Below are positions 37,984-46,203 of a stretch of DNA of 64,000 nucleotides, piece by piece. Origin of the DNA: Solwaraspora sp. WMMD792 (GTDB lineage Bacteria > Actinomycetota > Actinomycetes > Mycobacteriales > Micromonosporaceae); assembly GCF_029626105.1 (NCBI RefSeq), contig NZ_JARUBH010000009.1:4650001-4714000 (forward strand), given 5' to 3'. The translations under genes and the position numbers were made by a program. Below the pieces are notes generated by a model. The model saw only the letters and a program-made list of their open reading frames with translations, was not told the origin of the DNA and made no database searches. The stretch's first letter is position 1. The number at the start of each line of letters is the position of its first letter.

Positions 37984-38604
37984 CTAGCGGAGCAGGCCGC
38001 GCCGGTAACCTTCGGCGACAGCAGCAGCCCGGTCCCGTACGCCGAGTTTGTCGTAGATGTGCTGCAGGTGGGTCTTGATGCTCGCCTCGCTGATGAACAG
38101 CAGTCTCGCCGCCTCCCGGTTGGCGGCACCGTCGGCGACCAGTTGGAGCACTTCCCGCTCCCGGCTGCTCAGCGCCAACCCGGTCGGCCGGCGTACCCGG
38201 CCCATGAGCCGGCCCGCCGCGGACGGCGCGAGGACCGACTCGCCACGGTGAGCGGCCCGGACGGCCCGGATCAGGTCCTCGGGCGGAGTGTCCTTGAGCA
38301 GGTAGCCGGTGGCACCCGCCTCGACCGCAGGCAGCACGTCGGTCTCGCTGTCGAACGTGGTGAGCACCAGAACGCGTACCGAGGGCGCGGCTCCGGCGAG
38401 GGCGGCGATCGCCTCGACGCCGGACATCTGCGGCATCCGCAGGTCCATCAGCACCACGTCGACCCGCAGCCGTACGGCCTCGGTGACTGCCTCCCTGCCG
38501 TCGGCGGCCTCGCCGACCACCTCGATGTCGGGCAGATCCGCGAAGGCCCCCCGGAGTCCGTTGCGGACGATCGGGTGGTCGTCGGCGATCAGGATGCGGA
38601 TCAC
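37984..38604 (-). CDS. Two-component response regulator, NarL/LuxR type
   Basis: 206 residues. The receiver has acidic DDH (~8-10), phospho-acceptor Asp in VVLMDLRMPQMSG (~54), VLVLTTFD and KDTPPEDL with the conserved Lys. The LuxR HTH is LSSREREVLQLVADGAANRE...ASIKTHLQHIYDKLGVRDR. It starts at GTG 38604, overlapping the kinase stop (GTGA). It is likely to control the ABC exporter genes of the same operon. Confidence 0.95.
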   Translation of the reverse strand: MIRILIADDHPIVRNGLRGAFADLPDIEVVGEAADGREAVTEAVRLRVDVVLMDLRMPQMSGVEAIAALAGAAPSVRVLVLTTFDSETDVLPAVEAGATGYLLKDTPPEDLIRAVRAAHRGESVLAPSAAGRLMGRVRRPTGLALSSREREVLQLVADGAANREAARLLFISEASIKTHLQHIYDKLGVRDRAAAVAEGYRRGLLR

Positions 38605-39818
38605 GCCGCCCCCGTGGGGATCGCCGGCACCCGTACGCTGATCGCCGTACCCTCACCCGGAGCGCTCTCGATCTCCATCACGCCTCCCACGCCACGGACC
38701 CGCTGCATCATGCTCCGCAGGCCGAACCCCTGGTCCGCGCCACCGTTCATGCCCTGCCCGTCGTCGCGGACGTCGAGCAGGACCACGTCGGTCAGGTAGG
38801 AGAGGGTAACCCCCACCCGGGACGCGTCGGCGTGTCGCAGCACGTTGTGCAGCGTCTCCTGGGCGACCCGCAACAGCGTGACGTCGATCGCCGGGCTCAG
38901 CGCGACCTGCTCGCCGGTGACGTCGAACCGCACGGCCAGGCCGGTGTCGTCCGCCCAGCACCCGACCAGCTCACCCAGCGCCGCCGGCAGGTGGGCGGCC
39001 TCCAGCTGCCGCGGCTGCAACGCCTGCACCGATCGCCGGGCCTCGTCCAGCCCGTCCCGGGCCAGGGCCAACGCCCGGTCCACATGCTCACGCGCCCGGG
39101 TCGGCGAGTGCCAGACCCGTTGCGCCGCCTGCACCTGGGTGATGATGCCGGTCAGCCCCTGCGCCAACGAGTCGTGGATCTCCCCCGCCATCCGCTGCCG
39201 CTCGTCGCGCACGCCGGCCGCGCGGGCCTGGGCGAGCAGTTGGGCGTGCAGTTCGGCGTTCTCCTCCAGCGCCGCCTCCAGCCGGGCGACCAGTTGCCGG
39301 CGCTGCTCGTGCTGGGCGGTGGTCCGCTCGGCCAGCACGATGCCGGCGCTGATCGCCACGGTCTGCACGACGATCACCCCCAGGTACGTGCCGAGCGACG
39401 GCACCGTCATGGCCGGCACACCGGACGCCATGGTGTTGATGACGATCGAGGTGCCGAACACGCCGGCCGCCCCCAGCGGCCACGGTCGCAGGTGGTACGC
39501 GTGGAAGAACCCGGTGATGGCGAAGAGGAGGAAGATCACGTCCCGGGTCATCAGCGCGACGCAGAGCGTGAGCAGTCCGGCGAAGTAGCTCAGCATCGGC
39601 AGGGTCCGCCTGCGGCGGTCCGGCGGCACCCGGGTGTGTCCCAGGTACACCCATCCGGCCGTCGCCCCGACCAGGCCCAGGGTGATCGCGTGGTCGCGCC
39701 AGGTCCGGCCGGGCTGGGTCAGGGCGATCACCGTCGAGGCGGGCAGCAGCAGCCAGGGCGTCCAGACGAGCAACGTGTCGTACCAGCGGTCCCCGTCGGG
39801 CCCGGCGTCACCGCTCAT
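38601..39818 (-). CDS. Two-component sensor histidine kinase (HisKA_3)
   Basis: 405 residues: five to six membrane helices without a large external domain in the first ~160, then a coiled segment, the HisKA_3 phospho-acceptor region RQRMAGEIHDSLAQGLTGI and the ATPase domain (LRVAQETLHNVLRHADAS N-box, DVRDDGQGM G1, FGLRSMMQRV G2). The architecture is that of intramembrane-sensing kinases that monitor envelope stress or an adjacent transporter. It is coupled to the response regulator and lies 43 bp after the ABC permease gene. Confidence 0.95.
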   Translation of the reverse strand: MSGDAGPDGDRWYDTLLVWTPWLLLPASTVIALTQPGRTWRDHAITLGLVGATAGWVYLGHTRVPPDRRRRTLPMLSYFAGLLTLCVALMTRDVIFLLFAITGFFHAYHLRPWPLGAAGVFGTSIVINTMASGVPAMTVPSLGTYLGVIVVQTVAISAGIVLAERTTAQHEQRRQLVARLEAALEENAELHAQLLAQARAAGVRDERQRMAGEIHDSLAQGLTGIITQVQAAQRVWHSPTRAREHVDRALALARDGLDEARRSVQALQPRQLEAAHLPAALGELVGCWADDTGLAVRFDVTGEQVALSPAIDVTLLRVAQETLHNVLRHADASRVGVTLSYLTDVVLLDVRDDGQGMNGGADQGFGLRSMMQRVRGVGGVMEIESAPGEGTAISVRVPAIPTGAA

Positions 39819-39861
39819 CGGCGCTCACACCTTCGGCTCGTTGCCCCAGAAAACCTTCGGC

Positions 39862-40623
39862 TCACTCCCAGCGGAACGACTTCGCCGCCGCCCCGCCGGC
39901 CGCGACCGCGATTAGCGCCATTGTCTTCAGTTGCAGCAGGTACGCGGAGCCTGCCGGCCCGGCGGCCGCCACCGTGTCACCGGACCAGGCGGACAGCAGC
40001 GTCTGCGCCCCGGGCGGGGTGTATTCGCCGAGGCGCATCAGAAAGCCCGGCAGCAGGAAACGCGGCAGGAAGACACCGCCAGCGAACATGGTCAGCAGGT
40101 ACCCGACCATCGCCAGCCCGGTGGCGGCCCGGGCGGTGGGTGCGACTGCGGCGATCAGCATGCCGATCGCCAGGAGCGCGCCGAAGCCGAGCAGGAACGC
40201 GACGGCGAACCTGACCGGGTGTCGCGGCAGCGGCACGTCGAGGACCAACCAGGCCGAGACGATCAGCAGTACGGCCGCCACGACCGCCGCCGCCAGGGCG
40301 ACGACGAGCTGCGCCACCAGAACCGTACCGGGGTGGACCGGGGTGGTCGACATCCGCCGCAGGATGCCCCGCTCCCGGTAGCCGGCGACCACCCCCGGGA
40401 GGTGCTGCAGTCCGACGATGCCGAGGCCGAGCACGAGTGCGCTCGGTGCCCAGAGCTCGATGAACCGTGCCCCGCCGAACTCCGGCGACGGCTCCCGCAG
40501 CGCCGGTGCGGCACCGAGCCCGAGCAGGATCGCGGTCGGGAACAGCACTCCGAAGACGACGGCCATCGGCTCCCGCAGGAACAGCTTCGCCTCGGCGACG
40601 GTCAGTTTGAACAGAGCGGACAT
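39862..40623 (-). CDS. ABC-2 type exporter permease
   Basis: 253 residues with six membrane helices and the ABC2 signature region: KLFLREPMAVVFGVLFPTAI, YRERGILRRMSTTPVHPGTV and a C-terminal PPGAQTLLSAW loop. It pairs with the ATPase just upstream (the stop TGA and ATG share one base) to make a DrrAB-like exporter. The substrate may be a drug, lipid or peptide; the coupled two-component system suggests a self-protection or envelope-stress role. Confidence 0.92.
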   Translation of the reverse strand: MSALFKLTVAEAKLFLREPMAVVFGVLFPTAILLGLGAAPALREPSPEFGGARFIELWAPSALVLGLGIVGLQHLPGVVAGYRERGILRRMSTTPVHPGTVLVAQLVVALAAAVVAAVLLIVSAWLVLDVPLPRHPVRFAVAFLLGFGALLAIGMLIAAVAPTARAATGLAMVGYLLTMFAGGVFLPRFLLPGFLMRLGEYTPPGAQTLLSAWSGDTVAAAGPAGSAYLLQLKTMALIAVAAGGAAAKSFRWE

Positions 40624-41528
40624 CAGGTGGACTTCTTCCGGGTGAGGGCGACGAAGGCGTCGTCCAGGCTGGTCTGCTCGACCCGCAGGTCCCCGGCGGT
40701 GATCTGCTGCTCGGCCAGGACCGAGGTGACCGCCTGCAGCAGGTTCCCGGTGCCGGCCACCACCACCTGCGGCCCGTGGCGGTGGACGCTGGTCACCTCG
40801 GGCAGGTCGGTCAGCAGCCGCTCGTCCAGCGCCGCCGACGGGCGGAACCGTACCCGCTGCTCGGCCGCCACGGACGCGACCAGGCCGGCGGGGGTGTCGA
40901 GCGCGACGACGCGCCCGGCGTCGATCAGCGCAAGCCGGTCGCAGAGCCGTTCCGCCTCGTCCATGAAGTGGGTGACGAGGACGATCGTCACGCCGGTGTC
41001 GCGTACCTGCTCGATCAGGTCCCAGGTGTCCCGCCGAGCCTGCGGGTCGAGCCCGGTGGTCAGCTCGTCGAGCACCGCGACGGTGGGTCGACCGGCCAGG
41101 GCGAGCGCGACCGACAGTCGCTGCCGCTGCCCGCCGGAGAGCTTCCGGTACGGAATGTCACGCTTGCCGGCGAGCCCGAGCATGTCCAGCAGCCGCCGCC
41201 CGTCGGCCGGCTCGCGGTAGAACGACCGGTACAGATTCATCGCCTCGGCCACCGTCTGCTTGTCCGGCAGCCGGTGCTCCTGCAACTGCACCCCGACCTT
41301 TTCCCGTAACTCACGCCGGTCGCGTCGCGGATTGAGGCCGAGCACCGTGACCTGGCCATGATCGGGGGTACGCAGACCGCTCACGCATTCGACGGTGGTC
41401 GTCTTGCCGGCACCGTTCGGGCCAAGGATGCCGAAGATCTCGCCCGCCTCGACGGTGAACGACACGTCGTCGACGGCGACCGTGTCCCCGTACCGCTTGT
41501 GGAGTCTCGCCACCTCGATGATGCCCAT
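40623..41528 (-). CDS. ABC exporter ATPase (DrrA-like)
   Basis: 301 residues. Walker A GPNGAGKTTTVE, Q-loop LQEHRLPDKQTV, signature LSGGQRQRLSVALA, Walker B VAVLDELTTGLD and switch His in VTHFMDEAE. The C-terminal ~80 residues form the regulatory extension seen in DrrA-type exporter ATPases. It is the first gene of a four-gene operon (ATPase, permease, kinase, response regulator). Confidence 0.95.
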   Translation of the reverse strand: MGIIEVARLHKRYGDTVAVDDVSFTVEAGEIFGILGPNGAGKTTTVECVSGLRTPDHGQVTVLGLNPRRDRRELREKVGVQLQEHRLPDKQTVAEAMNLYRSFYREPADGRRLLDMLGLAGKRDIPYRKLSGGQRQRLSVALALAGRPTVAVLDELTTGLDPQARRDTWDLIEQVRDTGVTIVLVTHFMDEAERLCDRLALIDAGRVVALDTPAGLVASVAAEQRVRFRPSAALDERLLTDLPEVTSVHRHGPQVVVAGTGNLLQAVTSVLAEQQITAGDLRVEQTSLDDAFVALTRKKST

Positions 41529-41645
41529 GGGGACCAGCGTGGCCGCCGCAGGGGATTGCCGGGTCGCCCGACCGGCGGCGAGGTCGGTCGATCCGTGTAT
41601 CCACCGATCGGTTGACGCCCGCCGTGGCCTCCCTGGTATTCGAGG

Positions 41646-42365
41646 TCAGGCGAGGGTGTCGAGGTCCCGCAGAGCGAAGCGGAGGTGCTCCCACTCCTCC
41701 TTCAGGATCACGTGCAGGCAGTGCAGTACGGACACGGTGTGCTCGGGCGACCAGGCGCTCGGACGTGGCTCGGCGAGCACCTCCGCCGTCACGCTCGCGA
41801 GGAAGTCCCGGACCATGGCCTGCCGCTCGGCACGCACCTGGAGTACCGCCGCGAACGTCGGCTTCTCCGTCACGAAGATCGACATGTCGAAGCCGTCCGT
41901 CTCGTACTCGGCGTGCGGCTGGCCCAGTGGATGGAAGGGTCGCGGCAGACGCAGGACCGCCTTGCCGAGCCAGGCGTCGGTAGCGAACACGAGATGGCGC
42001 AGCGTCTGCGCGAACGACCACTCGCCGTCGACCGACACGTCGACGGCACCCTCGGGCAGTGCTGGGATCCGATCGACCACGGCCGCCCACGCCTGTTCGA
42101 GCGCCGCCCACGCCGTACGCAGGCCAGCGGGATCGTCGGCCCGCTTCAGCTCCCGTCCGGGGAACCGCCGGTCGAGTTCCGCCTCGACGAGTGGCGCGAT
42201 GTCGACCCCGTTGACCAGCAGGGCACCGTCGGCCAGCCACGGCGCGTCGATGTCCAACCCGCGTACGTCGACGCCACGCATCACCGCGCCGGCCAGCGTC
42301 GACCTGTCGAACCGCGCACCTCGCAGGTCCCGGTCGACGAACCGGGTGACGTCCTCCCGAGCCAT
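41646..42365 (-). CDS. DinB-like protein with short pentapeptide-type N-terminus
   Basis: 239 residues. The first ~50 residues look like a short pentapeptide-repeat stretch (DLRGARFDRSTLAGAVMRGVD). The rest is a DinB_2-type four-helix bundle: WSFAQTLRHLVFATDAWLGK supplies the first metal His, and LHVILKEEWEHLRFALRDLD the late His pair. DinB-like proteins include thiol-dependent transferases (mycothiol users in actinobacteria). GGGAG 8 nt before ATG 42365 fixes the start. Confidence 0.85.
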   Translation of the reverse strand: MAREDVTRFVDRDLRGARFDRSTLAGAVMRGVDVRGLDIDAPWLADGALLVNGVDIAPLVEAELDRRFPGRELKRADDPAGLRTAWAALEQAWAAVVDRIPALPEGAVDVSVDGEWSFAQTLRHLVFATDAWLGKAVLRLPRPFHPLGQPHAEYETDGFDMSIFVTEKPTFAAVLQVRAERQAMVRDFLASVTAEVLAEPRPSAWSPEHTVSVLHCLHVILKEEWEHLRFALRDLDTLA

Positions 42366-42432
42366 GGTGTCCACTCCCTTCCGCGATCCGGCGATGCTAG
42401 CGCTGCGGTACGACGACGGGGGCGTTCCGGCG

Positions 42433-43884
42433 TCAGGTCCGTCCAGCGGCGACCTCGGCGTCACTGCGCAGGATGCAGAACTCGTTACCCTCCGGATCGG
42501 CGAGCACGACCCATCCCGTACCGTCCGCGTTGCGTCGGTCGTCGACGGTGGTCGCGCCCATCTCGTGCAGTCGGGCCAGTTCGGCGTCGCGGGGGCCTTC
42601 GACCGGGCGCAGATCGAAGTGAATCCGGTTTTTGACCCGCTTCGCGTCCGGCACCTCGATGAACAGCAGTCGATGCGCACGGTCACGAGAGAAGATGATG
42701 CATTCCTCGTCGCCCGGCTCGTTGGGATCATCAGGGTCCTCGACGTAGTCGAGCACGGCCTGCCACCAGCGGGACAGGGCGTACGCGTCGGCGCAGTCGA
42801 CGGTGGTGTGCGAGATGTACGAGGTCACCCGGGCATCGTGGCAGGAGCCGCCGGGCAGGTCGAACGGTTTCGACCCGAGCGACCCCGGTGACGTCCCGAT
42901 CGCGGCCGAGCCGCTGGCCGGCGGGAGTGCCGCGCTGAAGCGGGCCGCGACCGTGGCGACCGCCGCCCGCAGTTCGGGGCCTTGCTCCACAGTGAAGTCG
43001 AACGGGATGACGGCCAGCCACTCCTGGGCGTACATCGCGGGGTTGCGGGTGCTGCCGACCAGGACGCACCGCTCGCCGTCCGGAGTGAGGCGGCCCATCG
43101 GCGGCCGGATCCACGGGGCGACCTGTTCCTGCGGCGCGTGGAACACGACCCGGGTGGGGTACTGCCAGCCCACGCCAAGATGCGTTTCGAGGGCGGCGAC
43201 CGGGTCCAGGTCGTCGGGCGGGGTGAAGCCGTGCGACAGCTGCCGTACGGCCCGGACCCGGTCGATCCGGTACGTGCGTACCGCGTCCGCGCGGTGCGAG
43301 TGGCACAGCAGGTACCAGCGGCGGTGCCGGACCACGACCGCCCACGGGTCGACCTCGGCGTCGGACTGCTCACCACTCTCACCCCGATAGGTGACGATCA
43401 CGCGGCGTCGGTCGGCGACGGCGGTGACCAGGGCGTTGGTGATGGTCGGGTCCGGACGGGCCGAATGCCGGTCGGGGGTGGCCGAGGCGTACCCCCGCAG
43501 GGCCGCCGCCTGCCGGCCGACGCTGTCCGGCAAGGCCCGGATGACCTTGCTGAGTGCCGCGCCGATCGGGTCGTCGGGGTCGATCGCGGCGGGCTGCCCG
43601 TCGAGCACCGCCATGACCAGGCCGAGGGCCTGCTCCTGGGTGAAGACGACCGGTGGCAGCCGGGTGCCCCGGCCGAGCCGGTAGCCGCCGTACGGCCCAC
43701 GGACCGATTCGACCTCGATGCCGGCCTCCCGCAGGATGCCGATGTAGCGTCGCGCGGCCCGCTCGGTCACGCCCAGGGCGGCGGCGAGCTGGTCGGCGGT
43801 GGTGCCGGGGCGGTCCCGCAGGATCTCCAGCGTTCGGACGGCGCGGGCGGTCGGGCTCGGTCCGGTGCGCACAGCCCAGAACAT
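42433..43884 (-). CDS. WYL-domain regulator fused in frame to a VOC domain
   Basis: 483 residues read without interruption. Residues 1-~320 are a helix-turn-helix/WYL regulator: ADQLAAALGVTERAARRYIG, GPYGGYRLGRG, a WYL core (VDPWAVVVRHRRWYLLCHSH, RTYRIDRVRAV) and a C-terminal WCX region. Residues ~353-483 are a complete VOC domain (SYISHTTVDCADAYALSRWW, RLLFIEVPDAKRVKNRIHFD, DPEGNEFCILRSD). The VOC part starts at an in-frame GTG (42828), so it was probably once a separate gene, but no stop codon or ribosome site now separates them. It is divergent from the alpha/beta hydrolase at 43926. Confidence 0.85.
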   Translation of the reverse strand: MFWAVRTGPSPTARAVRTLEILRDRPGTTADQLAAALGVTERAARRYIGILREAGIEVESVRGPYGGYRLGRGTRLPPVVFTQEQALGLVMAVLDGQPAAIDPDDPIGAALSKVIRALPDSVGRQAAALRGYASATPDRHSARPDPTITNALVTAVADRRRVIVTYRGESGEQSDAEVDPWAVVVRHRRWYLLCHSHRADAVRTYRIDRVRAVRQLSHGFTPPDDLDPVAALETHLGVGWQYPTRVVFHAPQEQVAPWIRPPMGRLTPDGERCVLVGSTRNPAMYAQEWLAVIPFDFTVEQGPELRAAVATVAARFSAALPPASGSAAIGTSPGSLGSKPFDLPGGSCHDARVTSYISHTTVDCADAYALSRWWQAVLDYVEDPDDPNEPGDEECIIFSRDRAHRLLFIEVPDAKRVKNRIHFDLRPVEGPRDAELARLHEMGATTVDDRRNADGTGWVVLADPEGNEFCILRSDAEVAAGRT

Positions 43885-43885
43885 A

Positions 43886-43906
43886 CCGGAAGTAGAACGT
43901 CCGGAA
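43886..43906. promoter_or_regulatory. Candidate operator: direct CCGGAA repeats
   Basis: CCGGAA occurs at 43886-43891 and 43901-43906 in the 41-bp gap between the divergent WYL-VOC and hydrolase genes, upstream of the hydrolase -10 box. Confidence 0.3.
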
Positions 43907-43913
43907 TCGCCGT

Positions 43914-43919
43914 TAGGTT
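43914..43919 (+). promoter_or_regulatory. -10 box of a leaderless promoter
   Basis: TAGGTT lies exactly 6 nt before ATG 43926, and no ribosome site is present. Confidence 0.5.
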
Positions 43920-43925
43920 GAAGCC

Positions 43926-44621
43926 ATGACTGAGTCCATGACCGCAGAACAGATCGTGCTCATCGGTGGCTTGTGGCTCGACGGGTCGGCGTGGAACGAC
44001 GTCGCCGCCGAGTTGGAGAAGATGGACCGGCGTCCGGTGCCGGTGACCCTGCCGGGGCAGGGCGACGGGAACACCTCGGCGACGCTCGCCGACCAGCTGG
44101 CCACGGTCCTCGCCGCCGTGGACGCAGCCCCCGGCCGGTCGGTGGTGGTGGGGCATTCGGCGGCCTGCAGCCTGGCCTGGATGGCGGCCGACGCCCGGCC
44201 CGAACGGGTGGCGAAGGTCGTACTGATCGGCGGGGTCCCGGCGGTCGACGGAGACACCTACGCCGACTTCTTCGAGGTCGACGACGGTGTGGTGCCGTTC
44301 CCGGGCTGGGTGCCGTTCGAGGGTGCGGACGCGGCCGACCTGGACGAGCAGGCCCGGCGGGACTTCGCCGCGGCGGCCGTCCCGGTCCCCAAGGGCGTGG
44401 CCAAAGGCGTCGTACGGCTGACGAACGAGCGGCGGTTCGACGTACCGGTGGTGCTGGTGTGCCCGGAGTTCACGCCGGCCCAGGCGCAGGAGATGATCGC
44501 CGCCGGGCAGGTGCCCGAGCTCGCCCGGGTCACGAACCTCGACCTGGTCGACATCGACTCCGGGCACTGGCCGATGCTCACCCGACCCGCCGAGCTCGCC
44601 CGGATCCTCGCCGAGGTCTAG
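43926..44621 (+). CDS. Alpha/beta hydrolase
   Basis: 231 residues. IVLIGGLWLDGSAWNDVAAE begins the fold, the nucleophile elbow is VVVGHSAACSLAW (Ser), and the catalytic His is in DIDSGHWPMLTRPAELARIL. It resembles small esterase/hydrolase proteins of unknown substrate. It is divergent from the WYL-VOC gene, which is its likely regulator. Confidence 0.9.
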   Translation: MTESMTAEQIVLIGGLWLDGSAWNDVAAELEKMDRRPVPVTLPGQGDGNTSATLADQLATVLAAVDAAPGRSVVVGHSAACSLAWMAADARPERVAKVVLIGGVPAVDGDTYADFFEVDDGVVPFPGWVPFEGADAADLDEQARRDFAAAAVPVPKGVAKGVVRLTNERRFDVPVVLVCPEFTPAQAQEMIAAGQVPELARVTNLDLVDIDSGHWPMLTRPAELARILAEV

Positions 44622-44651
44622 CGGCACAGCGGCGTTGGCGGGTAAGGGCAC

Positions 44652-44657
44652 TATCGT
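44652..44657 (+). promoter_or_regulatory. -10 box of a leaderless promoter
   Basis: TATCGT lies exactly 6 nt before GTG 44664, with no ribosome site. Confidence 0.5.
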
Positions 44658-44663
44658 GCTGGC

Positions 44664-45161
44664 GTGCGTATCCGTTTCGATGTCCCCGCCGATCCCGACT
44701 ACCCCGGCAAGGCGGCTGCCGCGCTCAGCGGGGTGCGGCTAGCCAAGTACGGCTACATCGGCGCGATCCTGGCGGTGACCGGGGTGGCCGCTTTCGTCGC
44801 CGCGCGGGAGTACGGCTGGGGCGAGCAGTTCTCGCTGCTGTGGATGTCGCTGGTCACCGCCGGTGTGCTGTCGATGCTGTACGGGCCGTGGGTGCGCTCG
44901 CGGGCCCGACGCCGGTCCGGCGAGTACGCGGTCGACGGCGGCTACGACATCACCGACGACACCATCACTATGCGCAGCGGTACGGAGTTCGGCGACATCG
45001 CCTGGGACGGGGTCAGCCAGGTCCGCGACACCCCGGGCTTCTGGATCGTGTACGTGGGCCGGATGCCGGCGACGGTGATCCCCCGTGAGTTGATGTCCGC
45101 TGAGGACGTCGAGACGTTGCGGGACTTCATGGTCAGTCGCGGCCTGCTCCAGACCGGCTGA
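44664..45161 (+). CDS. YcxB-like membrane protein
   Basis: 165 residues: a short cytoplasmic N-terminus, two membrane helices (LAKYGYIGAILAVTGVAAFV; FSLLWMSLVTAGVLSMLYG) and a C-terminal beta-rich YcxB-like domain (YDITDDTITMRSGTEFGDIA, WDGVSQVRDTPGFWIVYVG, the VIPRELMSAEDVETLRDFM end). The function is unknown. It starts with GTG at 44664, preceded by a leaderless-type -10. Confidence 0.8.
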   Translation: MRIRFDVPADPDYPGKAAAALSGVRLAKYGYIGAILAVTGVAAFVAAREYGWGEQFSLLWMSLVTAGVLSMLYGPWVRSRARRRSGEYAVDGGYDITDDTITMRSGTEFGDIAWDGVSQVRDTPGFWIVYVGRMPATVIPRELMSAEDVETLRDFMVSRGLLQTG

Positions 45162-45192
45162 GGAGTCCGGAGCCGGACCGCTCGACGAGCTC

Positions 45193-46140
45193 TCAGCCGT
45201 ACCGCTCGACGAGCGCGGTGCCGAGCGCGGCCAGGTGGTCCCGCACACCGGCGGGGCCGGTCACCTCCAGCCAGTCGACCTGCCAGGCGAGTTCGCCGGC
45301 GAGCGTGTACTCGCTGTAGCCACGGATCACGACTTCGACGCGGCCGTCGGTCGTGGGGCCACCCACCTCGAGCCGGTCGCCGAGCGCCATCCGCAGGTTG
45401 CCGATCCCGTCGGGCGCGCAGACCGCCTGGATTTCGACGGGCATCCGCCTGCGGTCGACCTCGTCGGCGATCTCCCGCCAGCTGCCGGCGAGGTCGAAGT
45501 CCGCGGGTCGGTGCACTGGATCGTCGGTGGGGTCGACGGACGACACGCGGTCGATCCGGAAGGTCCGTCGGCCAGACTCGGTGGTGGCGACGAGGTACCA
45601 CCACGGATTCTTGGCGACGATGCCCAGCGGGTGGACGGTCCGCTCGGTTACGGTGCCGGTCCTGTCGACGTAGCCGAGCCGCACCTGGACGCCCCGGATC
45701 ACCGCGTCCTGGAGTTCGTCGAGGAGGCGCGGCGGCGGGCGGTCGATCCGGCTCGTCCCCCATCGTTGCGGGTCCACGACAATCGACGACGCTGCTGCCT
45801 GCGCCTGCGCCCGGAACGGCTCCGGCAGGGCCTGAACGAGCTTGCGCAGCGCTGCTTTCACCTCCGGTGTCGCGGCCGAGGCCGGGCCGGCGACCAGGAA
45901 CAGGGCGCGGGCCTCACTCGCGGTCAACCCGGACAGATCGGTACGGGCACCGCCCACGAGACGCCAGCCGCCGCCTCGGCCCTGCGTGGCGTAAATGGGC
46001 ACCCCGGCCATGGCCAGGGCGTCGAGGTCGCGGCGGGCGGTGCGCTCGGAGACCTCCAGCTCCCGGGCGACCTCCGCCGCGGTCACCTGCTCGCGCTGTT
46101 GCAGCAGCAGGAGTACGGCCACCAGCCGGTCGGTTCGCAT
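45193..46140 (-). CDS. WYL-domain transcriptional regulator
   Basis: 315 residues: N-terminal HTH (RTDRLVAVLLLLQQREQV, ELEVSERTARRDLDALAMAG, GRGGGWRLVGG), WYL domain (VHPLGIVAKNPWWYLVATTE, RRTFRIDRVSSV) and C-terminal WCX domain. It is divergent from an epoxide-hydrolase-like gene and separated from it by a strong 9-bp inverted repeat (46161-46183), the probable operator. A weak -10 (CAATCT) 7 nt before the ATG suggests a leaderless message. Confidence 0.93.
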   Translation of the reverse strand: MRTDRLVAVLLLLQQREQVTAAEVARELEVSERTARRDLDALAMAGVPIYATQGRGGGWRLVGGARTDLSGLTASEARALFLVAGPASAATPEVKAALRKLVQALPEPFRAQAQAAASSIVVDPQRWGTSRIDRPPPRLLDELQDAVIRGVQVRLGYVDRTGTVTERTVHPLGIVAKNPWWYLVATTESGRRTFRIDRVSSVDPTDDPVHRPADFDLAGSWREIADEVDRRRMPVEIQAVCAPDGIGNLRMALGDRLEVGGPTTDGRVEVVIRGYSEYTLAGELAWQVDWLEVTGPAGVRDHLAALGTALVERYG

Positions 46141-46160
46141 GCCGCCAAGATTGTCAGATA

Positions 46161-46183
46161 AACCGGTCATGAGGTGACCGGTT
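46161..46183. promoter_or_regulatory. 9-bp inverted repeat, probable WYL-regulator operator
   Basis: AACCGGTCA (46161-46169) and TGACCGGTT (46175-46183) are perfect inverses around TGAGG. The right arm abuts a TATGGT box (46183-46188) ahead of the hydrolase gene and the left arm is ~20 bp from the divergent regulator start, so one bound protein could block both promoters. Confidence 0.7.
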
Positions 46184-46203
46184 ATGGTCGGCAGGATGGC
46201 GAC

